Assembly (NCBI GenBank): GCA_946545765.1
Contig: CAMNNS010000010.1
Span: 1 to 20,383, forward strand
Length of the DNA stretch: 20,383 nucleotides
Direction of reading: 5' to 3'
Origin: an uncultured Bacteroidales bacterium
GTDB lineage: Bacteria > Bacteroidota > Bacteroidia > Bacteroidales > UBA932
Of the stretch, positions 1 through 7,006 are shown piece by piece. Below the pieces are notes generated by a model, which was given only the letters and a program-made list of their open reading frames with translations, did not search any database and was not told where the DNA came from. The stretch's first letter is position 1, and each line of letters opens with the position of its first letter. Both the position numbers and the translations under genes were made by a program.

Positions 1-370
1 TAGTTAGGTTTGCGAGTTTTGCACTAAATGTTGTTTTCCCCGACCCCTGTAACCCAGCCACTAATACAACTCCGGGCTCCCCTTTTATGTTTATATCTGA
101 GGCTTGGCTGCCCATTAGATGAGTTAGTTCATCATGAACTATCTTTATCATCATTTGCCCTGGCTTAACAGACTTTATAACATTTTGTCCTATAGCCTTT
201 TGTTTTACCTCATCACAAAAAGATTTTGCAACTTTATAACTTACATCGGCATCTAATAAAGCTCTACGAATATCTTTAAGCGTTTCAGAAATATTTACTT
301 CTGTTATCCTACCTTCTCCTTTAAGTAATTTAAAGGACCTATCTAACCTATCAATTAAATTTTCAAACAT
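1..370 (-). CDS. ffh: Signal recognition particle GTPase Ffh, N-terminal part (cut by window edge)
   Basis: Ffh binds 4.5S RNA and the signal sequences of nascent membrane proteins and delivers ribosomes to FtsY. I translated 123 codons from the ATG at 370-368. Residues 1-85 are the helical N domain (it opens MFENLIDRLDRSFKLLKGEG, typical of Ffh). The G1 P-loop GLQGSGKT is at residues 106-113, followed by TFSAKLANL. The GTPase remainder and the M domain lie beyond base 1. The gene is downstream of lysA on the same strand, about 215 bases away, so it may receive read-through, but a candidate promoter of its own lies at 478-485. Identification is confident from the N domain plus P-loop; FtsY is excluded because there is no acidic N-terminal extension and the N domain starts at residue 1. 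Confidence 0.95.
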   Translation of the reverse strand, partial: MFENLIDRLDRSFKLLKGEGRITEVNISETLKDIRRALLDADVSYKVAKSFCDEVKQKAIGQNVIKSVKPGQMMIKIVHDELTHLMGSQASDINIKGEPGVVLVAGLQGSGKTTFSAKLANLT

Positions 371-381
371 ACTTTAAATCT

Positions 382-393
382 CTTGTTTACAAG
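382..393. repeat. Short inverted repeat in the ffh leader
   Basis: CTTGTTTACAAG has 5-base arms (CTTGT/ACAAG) around a 2-base centre and lies 12 bases upstream of the ffh start codon. It could be a protein-binding site, but a repeat this short can arise by chance in AT-rich sequence. Confidence 0.2.
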
Positions 394-477
394 CAAATAC
401 AAAATTCCATTATCTCCTATAAAAAAAACTAACTTATAATAATTAAGGTTCAAGATTAGTTATTTTAGTTCTTGTAG

Positions 478-507
478 CAAAATTAAATATAAATTTTGAT
501 TTCTAAA
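478..507 (-). promoter_or_regulatory. Candidate Bacteroidota promoter for ffh
   Basis: Read on the minus strand, bases 485-478 are TAATTTTG, an exact match to the Bacteroidota -7 element TAnnTTTG. A degenerate -33 element (TTTA, 507-504) sits 18 bases upstream. Initiation near 472 would give an ffh leader of about 100 bases. The -33 match is weak, so the call rests mainly on the -7 box. The rest of the 371-585 gap shows no convincing terminator for lysA. Confidence 0.4.
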
Positions 508-585
508 ATTATATCTGAGAACGCACTCTTTGATTGGTAAATCGGATAATTTCTAAATTTTATGATAAACACGAATGTTATTCTA

Positions 586-1740
586 CTAAAAATCATCAGA
601 GTAATAGGCTTTTGCCAAATCTCTCAAATTATATCTCATTCCCATAACTTGTCCGTATGCTCCAGCAGAATGAATAGCTATCAAATCGCCTCTATTTGTA
701 TGAGCAAGAGATGCTTCTTTACAAAAAACATCGCTACTTTCACATACAGGACCAACAATATCATATTTTTCAGTTTTCCCTTTTGATACTAAATTTTCTA
801 TATCGTGATGAGCTTGATACAAAGCAGGTCGGATTAAATTATTCATCCCTGCATCTAATATTACAAAATTTTTATTTTTCCCATTTTTAACATATAACAC
901 CTTACTAATCAAATGACCACATTGTCCTACTAATGCTCTTCCGGGTTCAAAATGAATCTTCTGACCTGGTCTAACTATCAGATTCTTTTTAATGATGGCA
1001 AAATACTCTTTGAAATTTGGAATAGGATTCTCTTGGGGATTTTGGTAATCAATACCCAATCCACCACCAAGATTCAAATTCTTTATCTCTATACCTCTCT
1101 CTATAAACCAACACTGTAACTGCTCTACAGATTTGCACAATAAAGAGAATACATTCATATCTGTTATTTGAGAACCTATATGAAAATGCAACCCAATAAG
1201 TTTAATATTATCAAGTGGTTCTATCAAATTTACTACATCAGAAAATTCCCAAGGAGATATTCCAAACTTATCCTCCTCTCTCCCAGTTGATATATATTTA
1301 TGAGTATGAGCATCTATATTTGGATTAACCCTCAGCGATATATTTGCTACTACACCAAAAGAGGAGGCAATATCATTTATTATCTTAATTTCGGGAATAC
1401 TCTCACAATTAAAACAAAAGATTTTAGATTTCAAGGCTATTTTTATCTCCCGATCAGATTTACCTACACCAGCATAAACAATTTTATTGCTGTCAAACCC
1501 ATTCTTTAAAGCAACTTTTATCTCATTTCCACTCACACAATCAGCACCAAGCCCAGATTTTTGAATAATTTGAAGAATTTTAGGCTCAGCATTGGCTTTT
1601 ATAGCATAGTGAGCATTATATTTATACTTGGCTATCAATGAGGTATATAGAGAAAGGGTATCTTTGAGAAGTCCAATATCATAATAATAAAATGGTGTTG
1701 GAATCTCAGCAAATCTCTTTATGGCCACTTTTGAAATCAT
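586..1740 (-). CDS. lysA: Diaminopimelate decarboxylase LysA
   Basis: This PLP enzyme converts meso-diaminopimelate to L-lysine, the last step of lysine biosynthesis. The 384-residue protein starts at the ATG at 1740-1738. The frame stays open up to a GTG at 1812, but that would add residues encoded by the upstream terminator, and the family normally begins a few residues before the TPFYYYD motif (here 15-21). PLP lysine is K48 in YAIKAN. HFHIGSQ is at 185-191, the glycine-rich phosphate loop GGGLGIDY at 225-232, EPGRALVGQCG at 265-275, the cysteine-containing CESSDVF at 333-339, and the C-terminal GAYGQVMGMRYN at 360-371. All are typical of group III decarboxylases of the LysA branch. Length is slightly short of the usual 400-420. 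A -7 promoter box ends 4 bases before the ATG, so the mRNA may have no leader. Confidence 0.95.
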   Translation of the reverse strand: MISKVAIKRFAEIPTPFYYYDIGLLKDTLSLYTSLIAKYKYNAHYAIKANAEPKILQIIQKSGLGADCVSGNEIKVALKNGFDSNKIVYAGVGKSDREIKIALKSKIFCFNCESIPEIKIINDIASSFGVVANISLRVNPNIDAHTHKYISTGREEDKFGISPWEFSDVVNLIEPLDNIKLIGLHFHIGSQITDMNVFSLLCKSVEQLQCWFIERGIEIKNLNLGGGLGIDYQNPQENPIPNFKEYFAIIKKNLIVRPGQKIHFEPGRALVGQCGHLISKVLYVKNGKNKNFVILDAGMNNLIRPALYQAHHDIENLVSKGKTEKYDIVGPVCESSDVFCKEASLAHTNRGDLIAIHSAGAYGQVMGMRYNLRDLAKAYYSDDF

Positions 1741-1744
1741 TTTG

Positions 1745-1752
1745 CAAAGATA
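1745..1752 (-). promoter_or_regulatory. -7 promoter box abutting the lysA start codon
   Basis: On the minus strand 1752-1745 reads TATCTTTG, an exact TAnnTTTG -7 element, followed by CAAA and then the ATG at 1740. The expected transcription start would fall at or next to the A of the ATG. The -33 region has only a GTTT about 19 bases upstream, so it is weak. An imperfect palindrome (GTTTA-nn-TAAAC) overlaps that upstream region and may be an operator. Confidence 0.55.
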
Positions 1753-1786
1753 ACTTTTTAACCGTTTATTTAAACAGTTCCGCCCC

Positions 1787-1826
1787 AAAAAAAATAGGGG
1801 CTGCCAAAGCACTTTTGGACAGCCCC
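1787..1826 (-). terminator. Rho-independent terminator after the sigma factor / membrane protein pair
   Basis: Minus-strand reading gives GGGGCTG, a bulged T, CCAAA, loop AGTGC, TTTGG, CAGCCCC (1826-1797), then TATTTTTTTT. The stem of 12 pairs plus the T-run is a strong intrinsic terminator. It lies 37 bases beyond the stop of the 1863-2441 gene and separates that unit from the lysA promoter. Confidence 0.9.
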
Positions 1827-1862
1827 ATACTATACAACAACGCTATACGGTATTGCTTCTGC

Positions 1863-2441
1863 TTAGTTGTTATCTTTTTTAAGGTCTTCTATCTGACTAA
1901 GTAGCTCATCTATATTATTAAGCAAACGGCGATATTTTATAAGTTCTAATACAACCCCTATTACTGCTCCTACTGCCACAAAAACCAACATAGAAATAAA
2001 ATCACTATTTCCCGAGAGTTCATAAATATACCACCCTATCCAGAACATCAGAACAACCATACTTATACGAAACCAATTTATCATATCTTTTCTGAATTTG
2101 CTCACGCCCACTGCTGCAGAAATCATATTCGTATTCATAGACGGCAATTGGCGATAAATAAACAAACCACAAACAAACTCGGTTGCAAACATTCCTTCTG
2201 TAATTATCATAAAAATTGTGGAGAATTCAACATCCGTAATTTTAAAATAGAAGAACCACAGTAGCATTGCAAAAATACAACTAAACATTAGAGTATATTT
2301 TCGTTTTTTGAGGCTATTAAGGCTTTTGCGATAGGCTCTACGCAATAGTTTATCATTAACTATAGTCTGAGATTCCAATTTTTCTTTAAGAGTGTGCAAC
2401 TGCTGCTGCATTTCTTCAATAGTATAATTTCTATTTTCCAT
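1863..2441 (-). CDS. Four-helix membrane protein of unknown function, partner of the ECF sigma factor
   Basis: I do not recognise a named family. The 192-residue protein has a charged N-terminal segment with coiled-coil character (about 8-45; conserved-looking stretch LKEKLESQTIVNDKLLRR). It then has four hydrophobic segments at roughly 50-68, 74-96, 124-143 and 148-168, and a short charged C-terminal coil (170-190). N- and C-termini are probably both cytoplasmic. It begins 6 bases after the upstream sigma-factor stop codon, so the two genes are almost certainly co-transcribed and translationally linked, and a terminator follows. By position it could regulate the sigma factor (anti-sigma-like, with the cytoplasmic coil as binding part). 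That is inference: no zinc-binding anti-sigma motif or periplasmic sensor domain is visible. Confidence 0.8.
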   Translation of the reverse strand: MENRNYTIEEMQQQLHTLKEKLESQTIVNDKLLRRAYRKSLNSLKKRKYTLMFSCIFAMLLWFFYFKITDVEFSTIFMIITEGMFATEFVCGLFIYRQLPSMNTNMISAAVGVSKFRKDMINWFRISMVVLMFWIGWYIYELSGNSDFISMLVFVAVGAVIGVVLELIKYRRLLNNIDELLSQIEDLKKDNN

Positions 2442-2447
2442 AATTAA

Positions 2448-2936
2448 TTACTGCATCTTTTTTAGTTGTTCTTTAATTCTAACAAGACGAACTGAAACAT
2501 TTGAGGTTGAAATTCCTACAATTTGACCTATATCCTCATAACTAAGATTTTCCAGCCACAGCAAAACAATAGCTCTATCAAAAGGGCTAAGTTTTGAAAT
2601 CCTTTTTCTGAGTGTTTGAGCTTGGTTAGAAACCTCGTCATTATCTTCAAATAGATTGATACTCAAATTTAAGGGTTCTCTTTTAGGCAAGCGTTTCTTT
2701 TTACGGTCAAAAGAAATACAGGTATTGAAGCTAACTCGCCATATCCAAGTACTTATGCTACTCTCACCTCGGAAAGTTCCGGAACCTCTCCATAGGTTAA
2801 TCAGTATCTCCTGGAACAGGTCTGCCACATCATCATTGTCTTGAGAGAACATATAGCAAACAGTGTATATTGTTGCCCTATGCTCTCTTACAATTTTTTC
2901 AAACTCTTTTTCTGTCATAGTTTTTCTTGTTTGCAT
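2448..2936 (-). CDS. ECF-type RNA polymerase sigma-70 factor
   Basis: This alternative sigma factor directs RNA polymerase to a small regulon. Numbering from the ATG at 2936 gives 162 residues. Sigma region 2 is at about 12-80 (YTVCYMFSQDNDDVADLFQE, then LINLWRGSGTFRGESSISTW, the core and -10 recognition helices). A short linker follows, then region 4 at about 106-160, with its helix-turn-helix at 131-156 (LSYEDIGQIVGISTSNVSVR). The ATG at 2936 is preferred: a GAGGAAA lies upstream and the TTG at 2960 would be nearly leaderless; an ATG at 2918 is also possible. Region 3 is missing, as expected for the ECF class. It is the first gene of a two-gene unit with the membrane protein at 1863-2441. 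Regulon and inducing signal cannot be read from the sequence. Confidence 0.92.
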   Translation of the reverse strand: MQTRKTMTEKEFEKIVREHRATIYTVCYMFSQDNDDVADLFQEILINLWRGSGTFRGESSISTWIWRVSFNTCISFDRKKKRLPKREPLNLSINLFEDNDEVSNQAQTLRKRISKLSPFDRAIVLLWLENLSYEDIGQIVGISTSNVSVRLVRIKEQLKKMQ

Positions 2937-2965
2937 AATTAGACGCACAGATTTCCTCAAAACTA

Positions 2966-2973
2966 CAAAAATA
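2966..2973 (-). promoter_or_regulatory. -7 promoter box for the sigma factor unit
   Basis: Minus strand 2973-2966 reads TATTTTTG, matching TAnnTTTG, 29 bases before the preferred ATG at 2936. No clear TTTG occurs at the -33 distance. The surrounding run is AT-rich, so chance matches are possible. Confidence 0.4.
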
Positions 2974-3139
2974 TATCAAAAAATATTATTCAGTTAATTG
3001 CATCCGATATAAGATACTTATTTAGATAAGATTAGCAATTATTCTCAATAGAATATTTTCTACACATAATAATATTTAATAGTGCTATCTCAAAATAAAG
3101 CTGAATGGGAGATAACTTCAAAAAGTTTCTCTTTTTTAT

Positions 3140-3147
3140 TATATTTG
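3140..3147 (+). promoter_or_regulatory. -7 promoter box for the deoxyhypusine-synthase-like gene
   Basis: TATATTTG is an exact TAnnTTTG element, 76 bases before the ATG at 3224. The -33 position (TTCA at 3117-3120, spacing 19) matches poorly. The leader would be about 70 bases and contains a weak AAAGC/GCTTT hairpin near 3165-3187. The remainder of the 2937-3223 gap shows nothing else recognisable. Confidence 0.45.
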
Positions 3148-3223
3148 TTAAAATTTTGTAATCAAAGCTTATAAATTAAAGGCTTTATTTAATAGATTAT
3201 TAACATTCAAATATTTATACATT

Positions 3224-4207
3224 ATGACTAAAGGTCCTATAACACAGTTTATCTACCATCACTATCGTCATTTTAATTCTGCAGCTTTAGTAGATGCAAC
3301 TAAAGCCTACGAACAACTATTAGCAGAAGGGGGTAAAATGATGCTTGCTATGGCTGGGGCAATGAGTACAGCTGAACTTGGACTTTCGCTTGCAGAGATG
3401 ATACGCCAAGATAAATTTGCAATTATATGTTGTTCAGCAAATAATTTAGAAGAAGATATAATGAATCTTGTTGCCCATTCTCATTACAAAAGGATCCCTA
3501 ATTATAGAGATTTAACCCCAGAAATGGAACAAGAACTTCTTGATAATCACTTAAATAGAGTAACCGACACTTGTATCCCAGAAGAAGAAGCTTTCCGTAG
3601 ATTAGAAAAACATTTAGTTGATACATGGAAAGATGCCGCAAATAAAGGAGAGAGATATTTCCCTTATGAATTTATGTATAGGGTACTTAGAAGTGGAGTC
3701 TTAGAACAATATTATGAGATAGATCCTAAAGATAGTTGGGTATTGGCTGCTTGCGAAAAAAATATACCTATCATAGTCCCTGCTTGGGAAGACTCTACAA
3801 CCGGTAATATCTTTACAGCTCACTGCATTAAAGGGGAGTTTGACCCACATTTAGTTAAGGGGGGTATAGAGACTATGATGCACCTCGTAGATTGGTATAA
3901 GGCAAATAACCGTCCAGGAATTGACAGAGGTACAGGTTTCTTCCAGATTGGCGGTGGTACAGCTGGAGATTTTCCAATTTGTTGTGTGCCTATGATGGAG
4001 CAAGACCTTGAGTGGAAGGGTACTATGTTATGGCAATACTTCTGCCAAATATCAGATTCAACAACATCTTATGGTTCATATTCTGGTGCAGTACCTAATG
4101 AAAAAATTACATGGGGAAAGTTATCTCCAGAATGTCCAAAATTTGTTATAGAATCTGACGCAACAATAGTAGCACCACTAATATTTGCACATATTTTAGG
4201 TTGGTAA
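3224..4207 (+). CDS. Deoxyhypusine synthase family protein (bacterial homologue, probable polyamine enzyme)
   Basis: The family transfers the aminobutyl group of spermidine, through an enzyme-lysine imine and NAD, to an amine acceptor. In eukaryotes and archaea the acceptor is a lysine of eIF5A/aIF5A. Bacteria lack that protein, and some bacterial homologues are reported to make homospermidine. The 327-residue protein keeps the catalytic-lysine motif TWGKLSPE (K299), E293 and W297, the dinucleotide-type glycine stretch IGGGTAGDF (242-250), and the C-terminal SDATIVAPL (311-319). Compared with the human enzyme as I remember it, three pocket residues differ: D316 is Y286, D243 is N195 and H288 is F250. 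A product other than deoxyhypusine is therefore likely. It is a single gene, convergent with the DUF4301 gene one base away. Confidence 0.88.
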   Translation: MTKGPITQFIYHHYRHFNSAALVDATKAYEQLLAEGGKMMLAMAGAMSTAELGLSLAEMIRQDKFAIICCSANNLEEDIMNLVAHSHYKRIPNYRDLTPEMEQELLDNHLNRVTDTCIPEEEAFRRLEKHLVDTWKDAANKGERYFPYEFMYRVLRSGVLEQYYEIDPKDSWVLAACEKNIPIIVPAWEDSTTGNIFTAHCIKGEFDPHLVKGGIETMMHLVDWYKANNRPGIDRGTGFFQIGGGTAGDFPICCVPMMEQDLEWKGTMLWQYFCQISDSTTSYGSYSGAVPNEKITWGKLSPECPKFVIESDATIVAPLIFAHILGW

Positions 4208-4208
4208 T

Positions 4209-5531
4209 CTATTTATGCATAGGCTTTTGTAAATCATCAAAAGTCTTAACAGGATTAAAAGTGGTAATTGGAACCTCAACAAATTGCGTATTCCATTTTG
4301 CCATTGAACCGTTCCAAAGCCCAGGTAACTCTTGGGCTTTGATTTTTTTACCATTATAATCCTTAGTTGTAATTATACCTTGAGTATAATCGGCATAGTT
4401 CTTTAAATTGTAACTTTTACCAAGAGTATCTAACTTTGAACACACTATATCTACAGGATTAAAATGTGTAGAATCTTTTAAAGCATTAAATGATTGTAAA
4501 TTAGTTTTATCTATTTGAGCGCCCTCAACGATTTGTAGAGAGGTTGTTCCATCATTTTCTCTACATACAAACGGACCTCCTCCAACATCACCTTCGTTTT
4601 TAACCATACCGCACACTCTGATAGGTCTATTCAATTTTTGTAAAACAATAGATGATATTTGAGCCAAAAGATGATCATCATTAAGTCTCTTAATACTGTC
4701 TGTATCGGGAATTTGTAAAGAGAATTCATCGCTCAAAAAATCAATTGCAATTTTTAATCTCTTAATAAACTCCTCTTTATTAACTATACCTGATTTATCA
4801 GATATACATTCTAAAAGAGAAAGCAATATCGAATGAGAACTATTTGTTAAAAAAATTGCTCTGCCTAAAAGAATTTTTTTCCAATAAATTGTATCTTCTA
4901 AATAATTCTCTTTTACAACATTATCTATGTTTTTAATAAGAACATAAGCACTCTCAATTTTGTTCAAATTTTCAAGAAGAGCCCCATGCCCTCCAGGTCT
5001 TTTAAGAATTTTTCCATCGGGAAGAAGAACCGGATTATTATCAAAATCTACAGCTAAAATATCTGTAGAAGGTTCTTGTACAGAATAAGATATATTATAA
5101 TTACAATGATATTTAGAGGTATAATTAGGTAAAATATCATCGATAAAATTCATTATCTTTTCTGCATGTTCTTGAGAGATCGTGAAATGAATATTTACAT
5201 TGTTATCCTTATCGCGACAATAACTCGCCCCCTCAACAAGATGCTCTTCTATTGCAGTTCTTTTGTAAGAACCATAGTCGTGAAAAACAACAAGTGCCTT
5301 AGGTGTAGAGGTATCACCTTTCATCATTCTTGTAGCAGCACCGCTGGCAGGGACAAATTTAGAGAGTGTACCACTATACCCATTAGATAAAGATAGTGCC
5401 AGCTCTTGTTCTTTATCAGTTAAAAGTTTTATTGCCCCATTCTCTACAGTTGCGGCACTAATTATATCGGCTGAAACAAAGCCTTTTACAAAATTATCAA
5501 TCTCTATTTTTTCTTTATCTGTCAGTTGCAT
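4209..5531 (-). CDS. DUF4301 family protein, nucleotidyltransferase-like
   Basis: This 440-residue protein is a Bacteroidota family with no established function. SKFVPASGAATRMMK (57-71) resembles the signature nucleotide-binding loop of sugar-nucleotide pyrophosphorylases. The segment 157-189 contains DILAVDFDNNPV and then RPGGHGALLENL, the latter like the GHG and substrate loop of UDP-sugar pyrophosphorylases. IKNIDNVV (199-206) resembles the NIDN motif of that fold. I infer a GT-A-like nucleotidyltransferase whose substrate is unknown. There is no signal peptide or membrane segment, so it is cytoplasmic. It is the last gene of the recF operon, starting 21 bases after the pdxB stop. Its stop codon lies one base from that of the convergent gene, leaving no room for a separate terminator. 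Confidence 0.8.
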   Translation of the reverse strand: MQLTDKEKIEIDNFVKGFVSADIISAATVENGAIKLLTDKEQELALSLSNGYSGTLSKFVPASGAATRMMKGDTSTPKALVVFHDYGSYKRTAIEEHLVEGASYCRDKDNNVNIHFTISQEHAEKIMNFIDDILPNYTSKYHCNYNISYSVQEPSTDILAVDFDNNPVLLPDGKILKRPGGHGALLENLNKIESAYVLIKNIDNVVKENYLEDTIYWKKILLGRAIFLTNSSHSILLSLLECISDKSGIVNKEEFIKRLKIAIDFLSDEFSLQIPDTDSIKRLNDDHLLAQISSIVLQKLNRPIRVCGMVKNEGDVGGGPFVCRENDGTTSLQIVEGAQIDKTNLQSFNALKDSTHFNPVDIVCSKLDTLGKSYNLKNYADYTQGIITTKDYNGKKIKAQELPGLWNGSMAKWNTQFVEVPITTFNPVKTFDDLQKPMHK

Positions 5532-5552
5532 AACATAAAAGCTTTATCTGTT

Positions 5553-6671
5553 TTACTTTAAAATAAACTCTCTTCTAAGTTTATAATTTGCTCTAATCTG
5601 TTCAAATTTATCGGGATAAGTCCTTAACGCCTCATCTAACTCATTTATAGGAAATAAGGTTAACAATTGTTTGGATATTTCCTTATCTAAATTAAGTATA
5701 TTAGGTGTCAAGTTTTCATCAGTAATTTTATAGCAACACAACTCATCAATTTTTAGTTCTTTGGCAATAGCCCTTATAACCATCTGAGTACCATTCACTT
5801 TTCCCTCAATAGAATATCCCGCAATATGGGGAGTTGCAACTATTGCTCTATTTAACAACTCTTTACTAATCGCAGGTTCATTTAACCAAACATCTAAAAT
5901 GAAAGCACTTACATTTTTAGCTTCTAATAAATCTCTTTCATTTACCACCTCTCCTCGCGATGTGTTTATAAAAACCGCCCCATTTTTTACATTACTAAAA
6001 AACTCTCTGTTAGCAAAATTTTTAGTTGTATTATCTAATGGTACATGTGTTGTTATTATATCGGATTTATTCAATAATTCTTTTAAACCGACAACATTTA
6101 ATCCTTCATTTAAAAGTTCTCTCTCTTTAGGGGGGTCGTTTATCAAAACTTTAAACCCGAGCATTTGGGCAATTTTGACAACTTTGCTACCAACATTTCC
6201 GCAACCTATTACCCCTAAAACTAATTTATTATCAGCTATTTCTTTTGAGTTTTCGGGCAACATTCTTAACAAATCAGATTTATTCTCCTTTTTGGCAAAA
6301 TACAATGATGTAAATAGATATTGTGCTACTCCTCCACTATTACAACCCGGTGCCGAGAAAACTTTTATATTATTATTTCTACAATATTCTAAATCAATAT
6401 GGTCTATCCCGATAGTTGCAGTTGCAATTATATCAACATTTGAATTCTTCAATAACTCTTCTCGACAAATAGTTCTCGTTCTTATAATCAAACAAACTTT
6501 ATAATCACCTTCTTTACTACAGCAATCTTTTAATTCAGATAATACACCACAAAACTCAGTTGGCTCTACATACCTAATAGATAGAGAGTTCTTCCCAAAA
6601 TAATCGGTAAATTGTTCAAAAACACCCTTTATATAAGGAATCTTAGAATCTATTAAGATATAACGCTTCAT
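5553..6671 (-). CDS. pdxB: Erythronate-4-phosphate dehydrogenase PdxB
   Basis: PdxB oxidises 4-phospho-D-erythronate to 2-oxo-3-hydroxy-4-phosphobutanoate in the DXP-dependent route to pyridoxal 5'-phosphate. The 372-residue protein has the 2-hydroxyacid dehydrogenase layout. The N-terminal substrate-domain motif ATIGIDHID is at 85-93, APGCNSGGVAQY at 107-118, the Rossmann loop GVIGCGNVGS at 153-162, and catalytic candidates are R239 (NTSRGE), E265 (LNEP) and H282 (TPHIAGYSIEGK). The APGCN-GVAQY and AGYSIEGK segments and the C-terminal RANYKLRREF distinguish PdxB from SerA and lactate dehydrogenases. Length fits the family (about 350-380). It lies between the dciA-like gene (26-base gap) and DUF4301 (21-base gap) in the recF operon. 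Confidence 0.94.
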   Translation of the reverse strand: MKRYILIDSKIPYIKGVFEQFTDYFGKNSLSIRYVEPTEFCGVLSELKDCCSKEGDYKVCLIIRTRTICREELLKNSNVDIIATATIGIDHIDLEYCRNNNIKVFSAPGCNSGGVAQYLFTSLYFAKKENKSDLLRMLPENSKEIADNKLVLGVIGCGNVGSKVVKIAQMLGFKVLINDPPKERELLNEGLNVVGLKELLNKSDIITTHVPLDNTTKNFANREFFSNVKNGAVFINTSRGEVVNERDLLEAKNVSAFILDVWLNEPAISKELLNRAIVATPHIAGYSIEGKVNGTQMVIRAIAKELKIDELCCYKITDENLTPNILNLDKEISKQLLTLFPINELDEALRTYPDKFEQIRANYKLRREFILK

Positions 6672-6697
6672 AGAACGAAAAATAGAAGTTGTATTTA

Positions 6698-7006
6698 CTA
6701 CTTGACAAATATATTTTTAATCTGAATTTTTGATGTCGGAAGTTCTTTTTTTATCTGAAAGTTTATCTGATTGACTATTTGCAATCTATTCTCGATAAGA
6801 TGTCTTTTGGCTACCGAAGAATCTAAATAGCAATACAAAATGTTATCCTTTAAAGACTTTGAGAGTGTTTTAGACGCTATTAGTTCCCCTACGACTTTGT
6901 TGTAAATAGAGTATATTGCTCCTAATTCTAACCCTTTAGACAGATTCCTTCTCTTAATAATATCCTTTATAATATCCCCAATTATTATAGGTCTGTTTCT
7001 TTTCAT
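6698..7006 (-). CDS. DUF721 / DciA-like protein
   Basis: The 102-residue protein belongs to the DUF721 family; the founding member DciA helps load the replicative helicase DnaB. Visible family traits are the N-terminal PIIIGDIIKDIIKRRNLSKG, the tryptophan-less helix around IYSIYNKVVGELIASKT (residues 31-47, normally W..VVG..IA..T), and the LYCYLDSSVAKRHLIENR strand-helix segment (57-74). Its ATG overlaps the recF stop codon (ATGA, 4 bases), so translation is coupled. Pairing with recF is a recurrent arrangement in bacteria and supports a role in replication initiation or repair. A full DciA function is an inference, since many short DUF721 proteins are untested. Confidence 0.85.
   Translation of the reverse strand: MKRNRPIIIGDIIKDIIKRRNLSKGLELGAIYSIYNKVVGELIASKTLSKSLKDNILYCYLDSSVAKRHLIENRLQIVNQINFQIKKELPTSKIQIKNIFVK

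Noticed and set aside
371..585. Possible small gene or structured RNA between ffh and lysA
   Set aside because: No start with ribosome site and no stable hairpin; only a candidate promoter and a 12-base inverted repeat are visible.
1741..1812. Longer lysA reading frame from a GTG at 1812
   Set aside because: The extra residues are encoded by the terminator hairpin and promoter region, and the LysA family starts near the ATG at 1740.
3061..3223. Possible riboswitch in the leader of the deoxyhypusine-synthase-like gene
   Set aside because: Only a weak AAAGC/GCTTT pairing in AT-rich sequence; no conserved multi-helix pattern that I recognise.
5899..6504. 201-codon plus-strand open frame opposite pdxB
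   Set aside because: It is a shadow of pdxB, which has full family motifs; the opposite frame shows no ribosome site or recognisable protein features.
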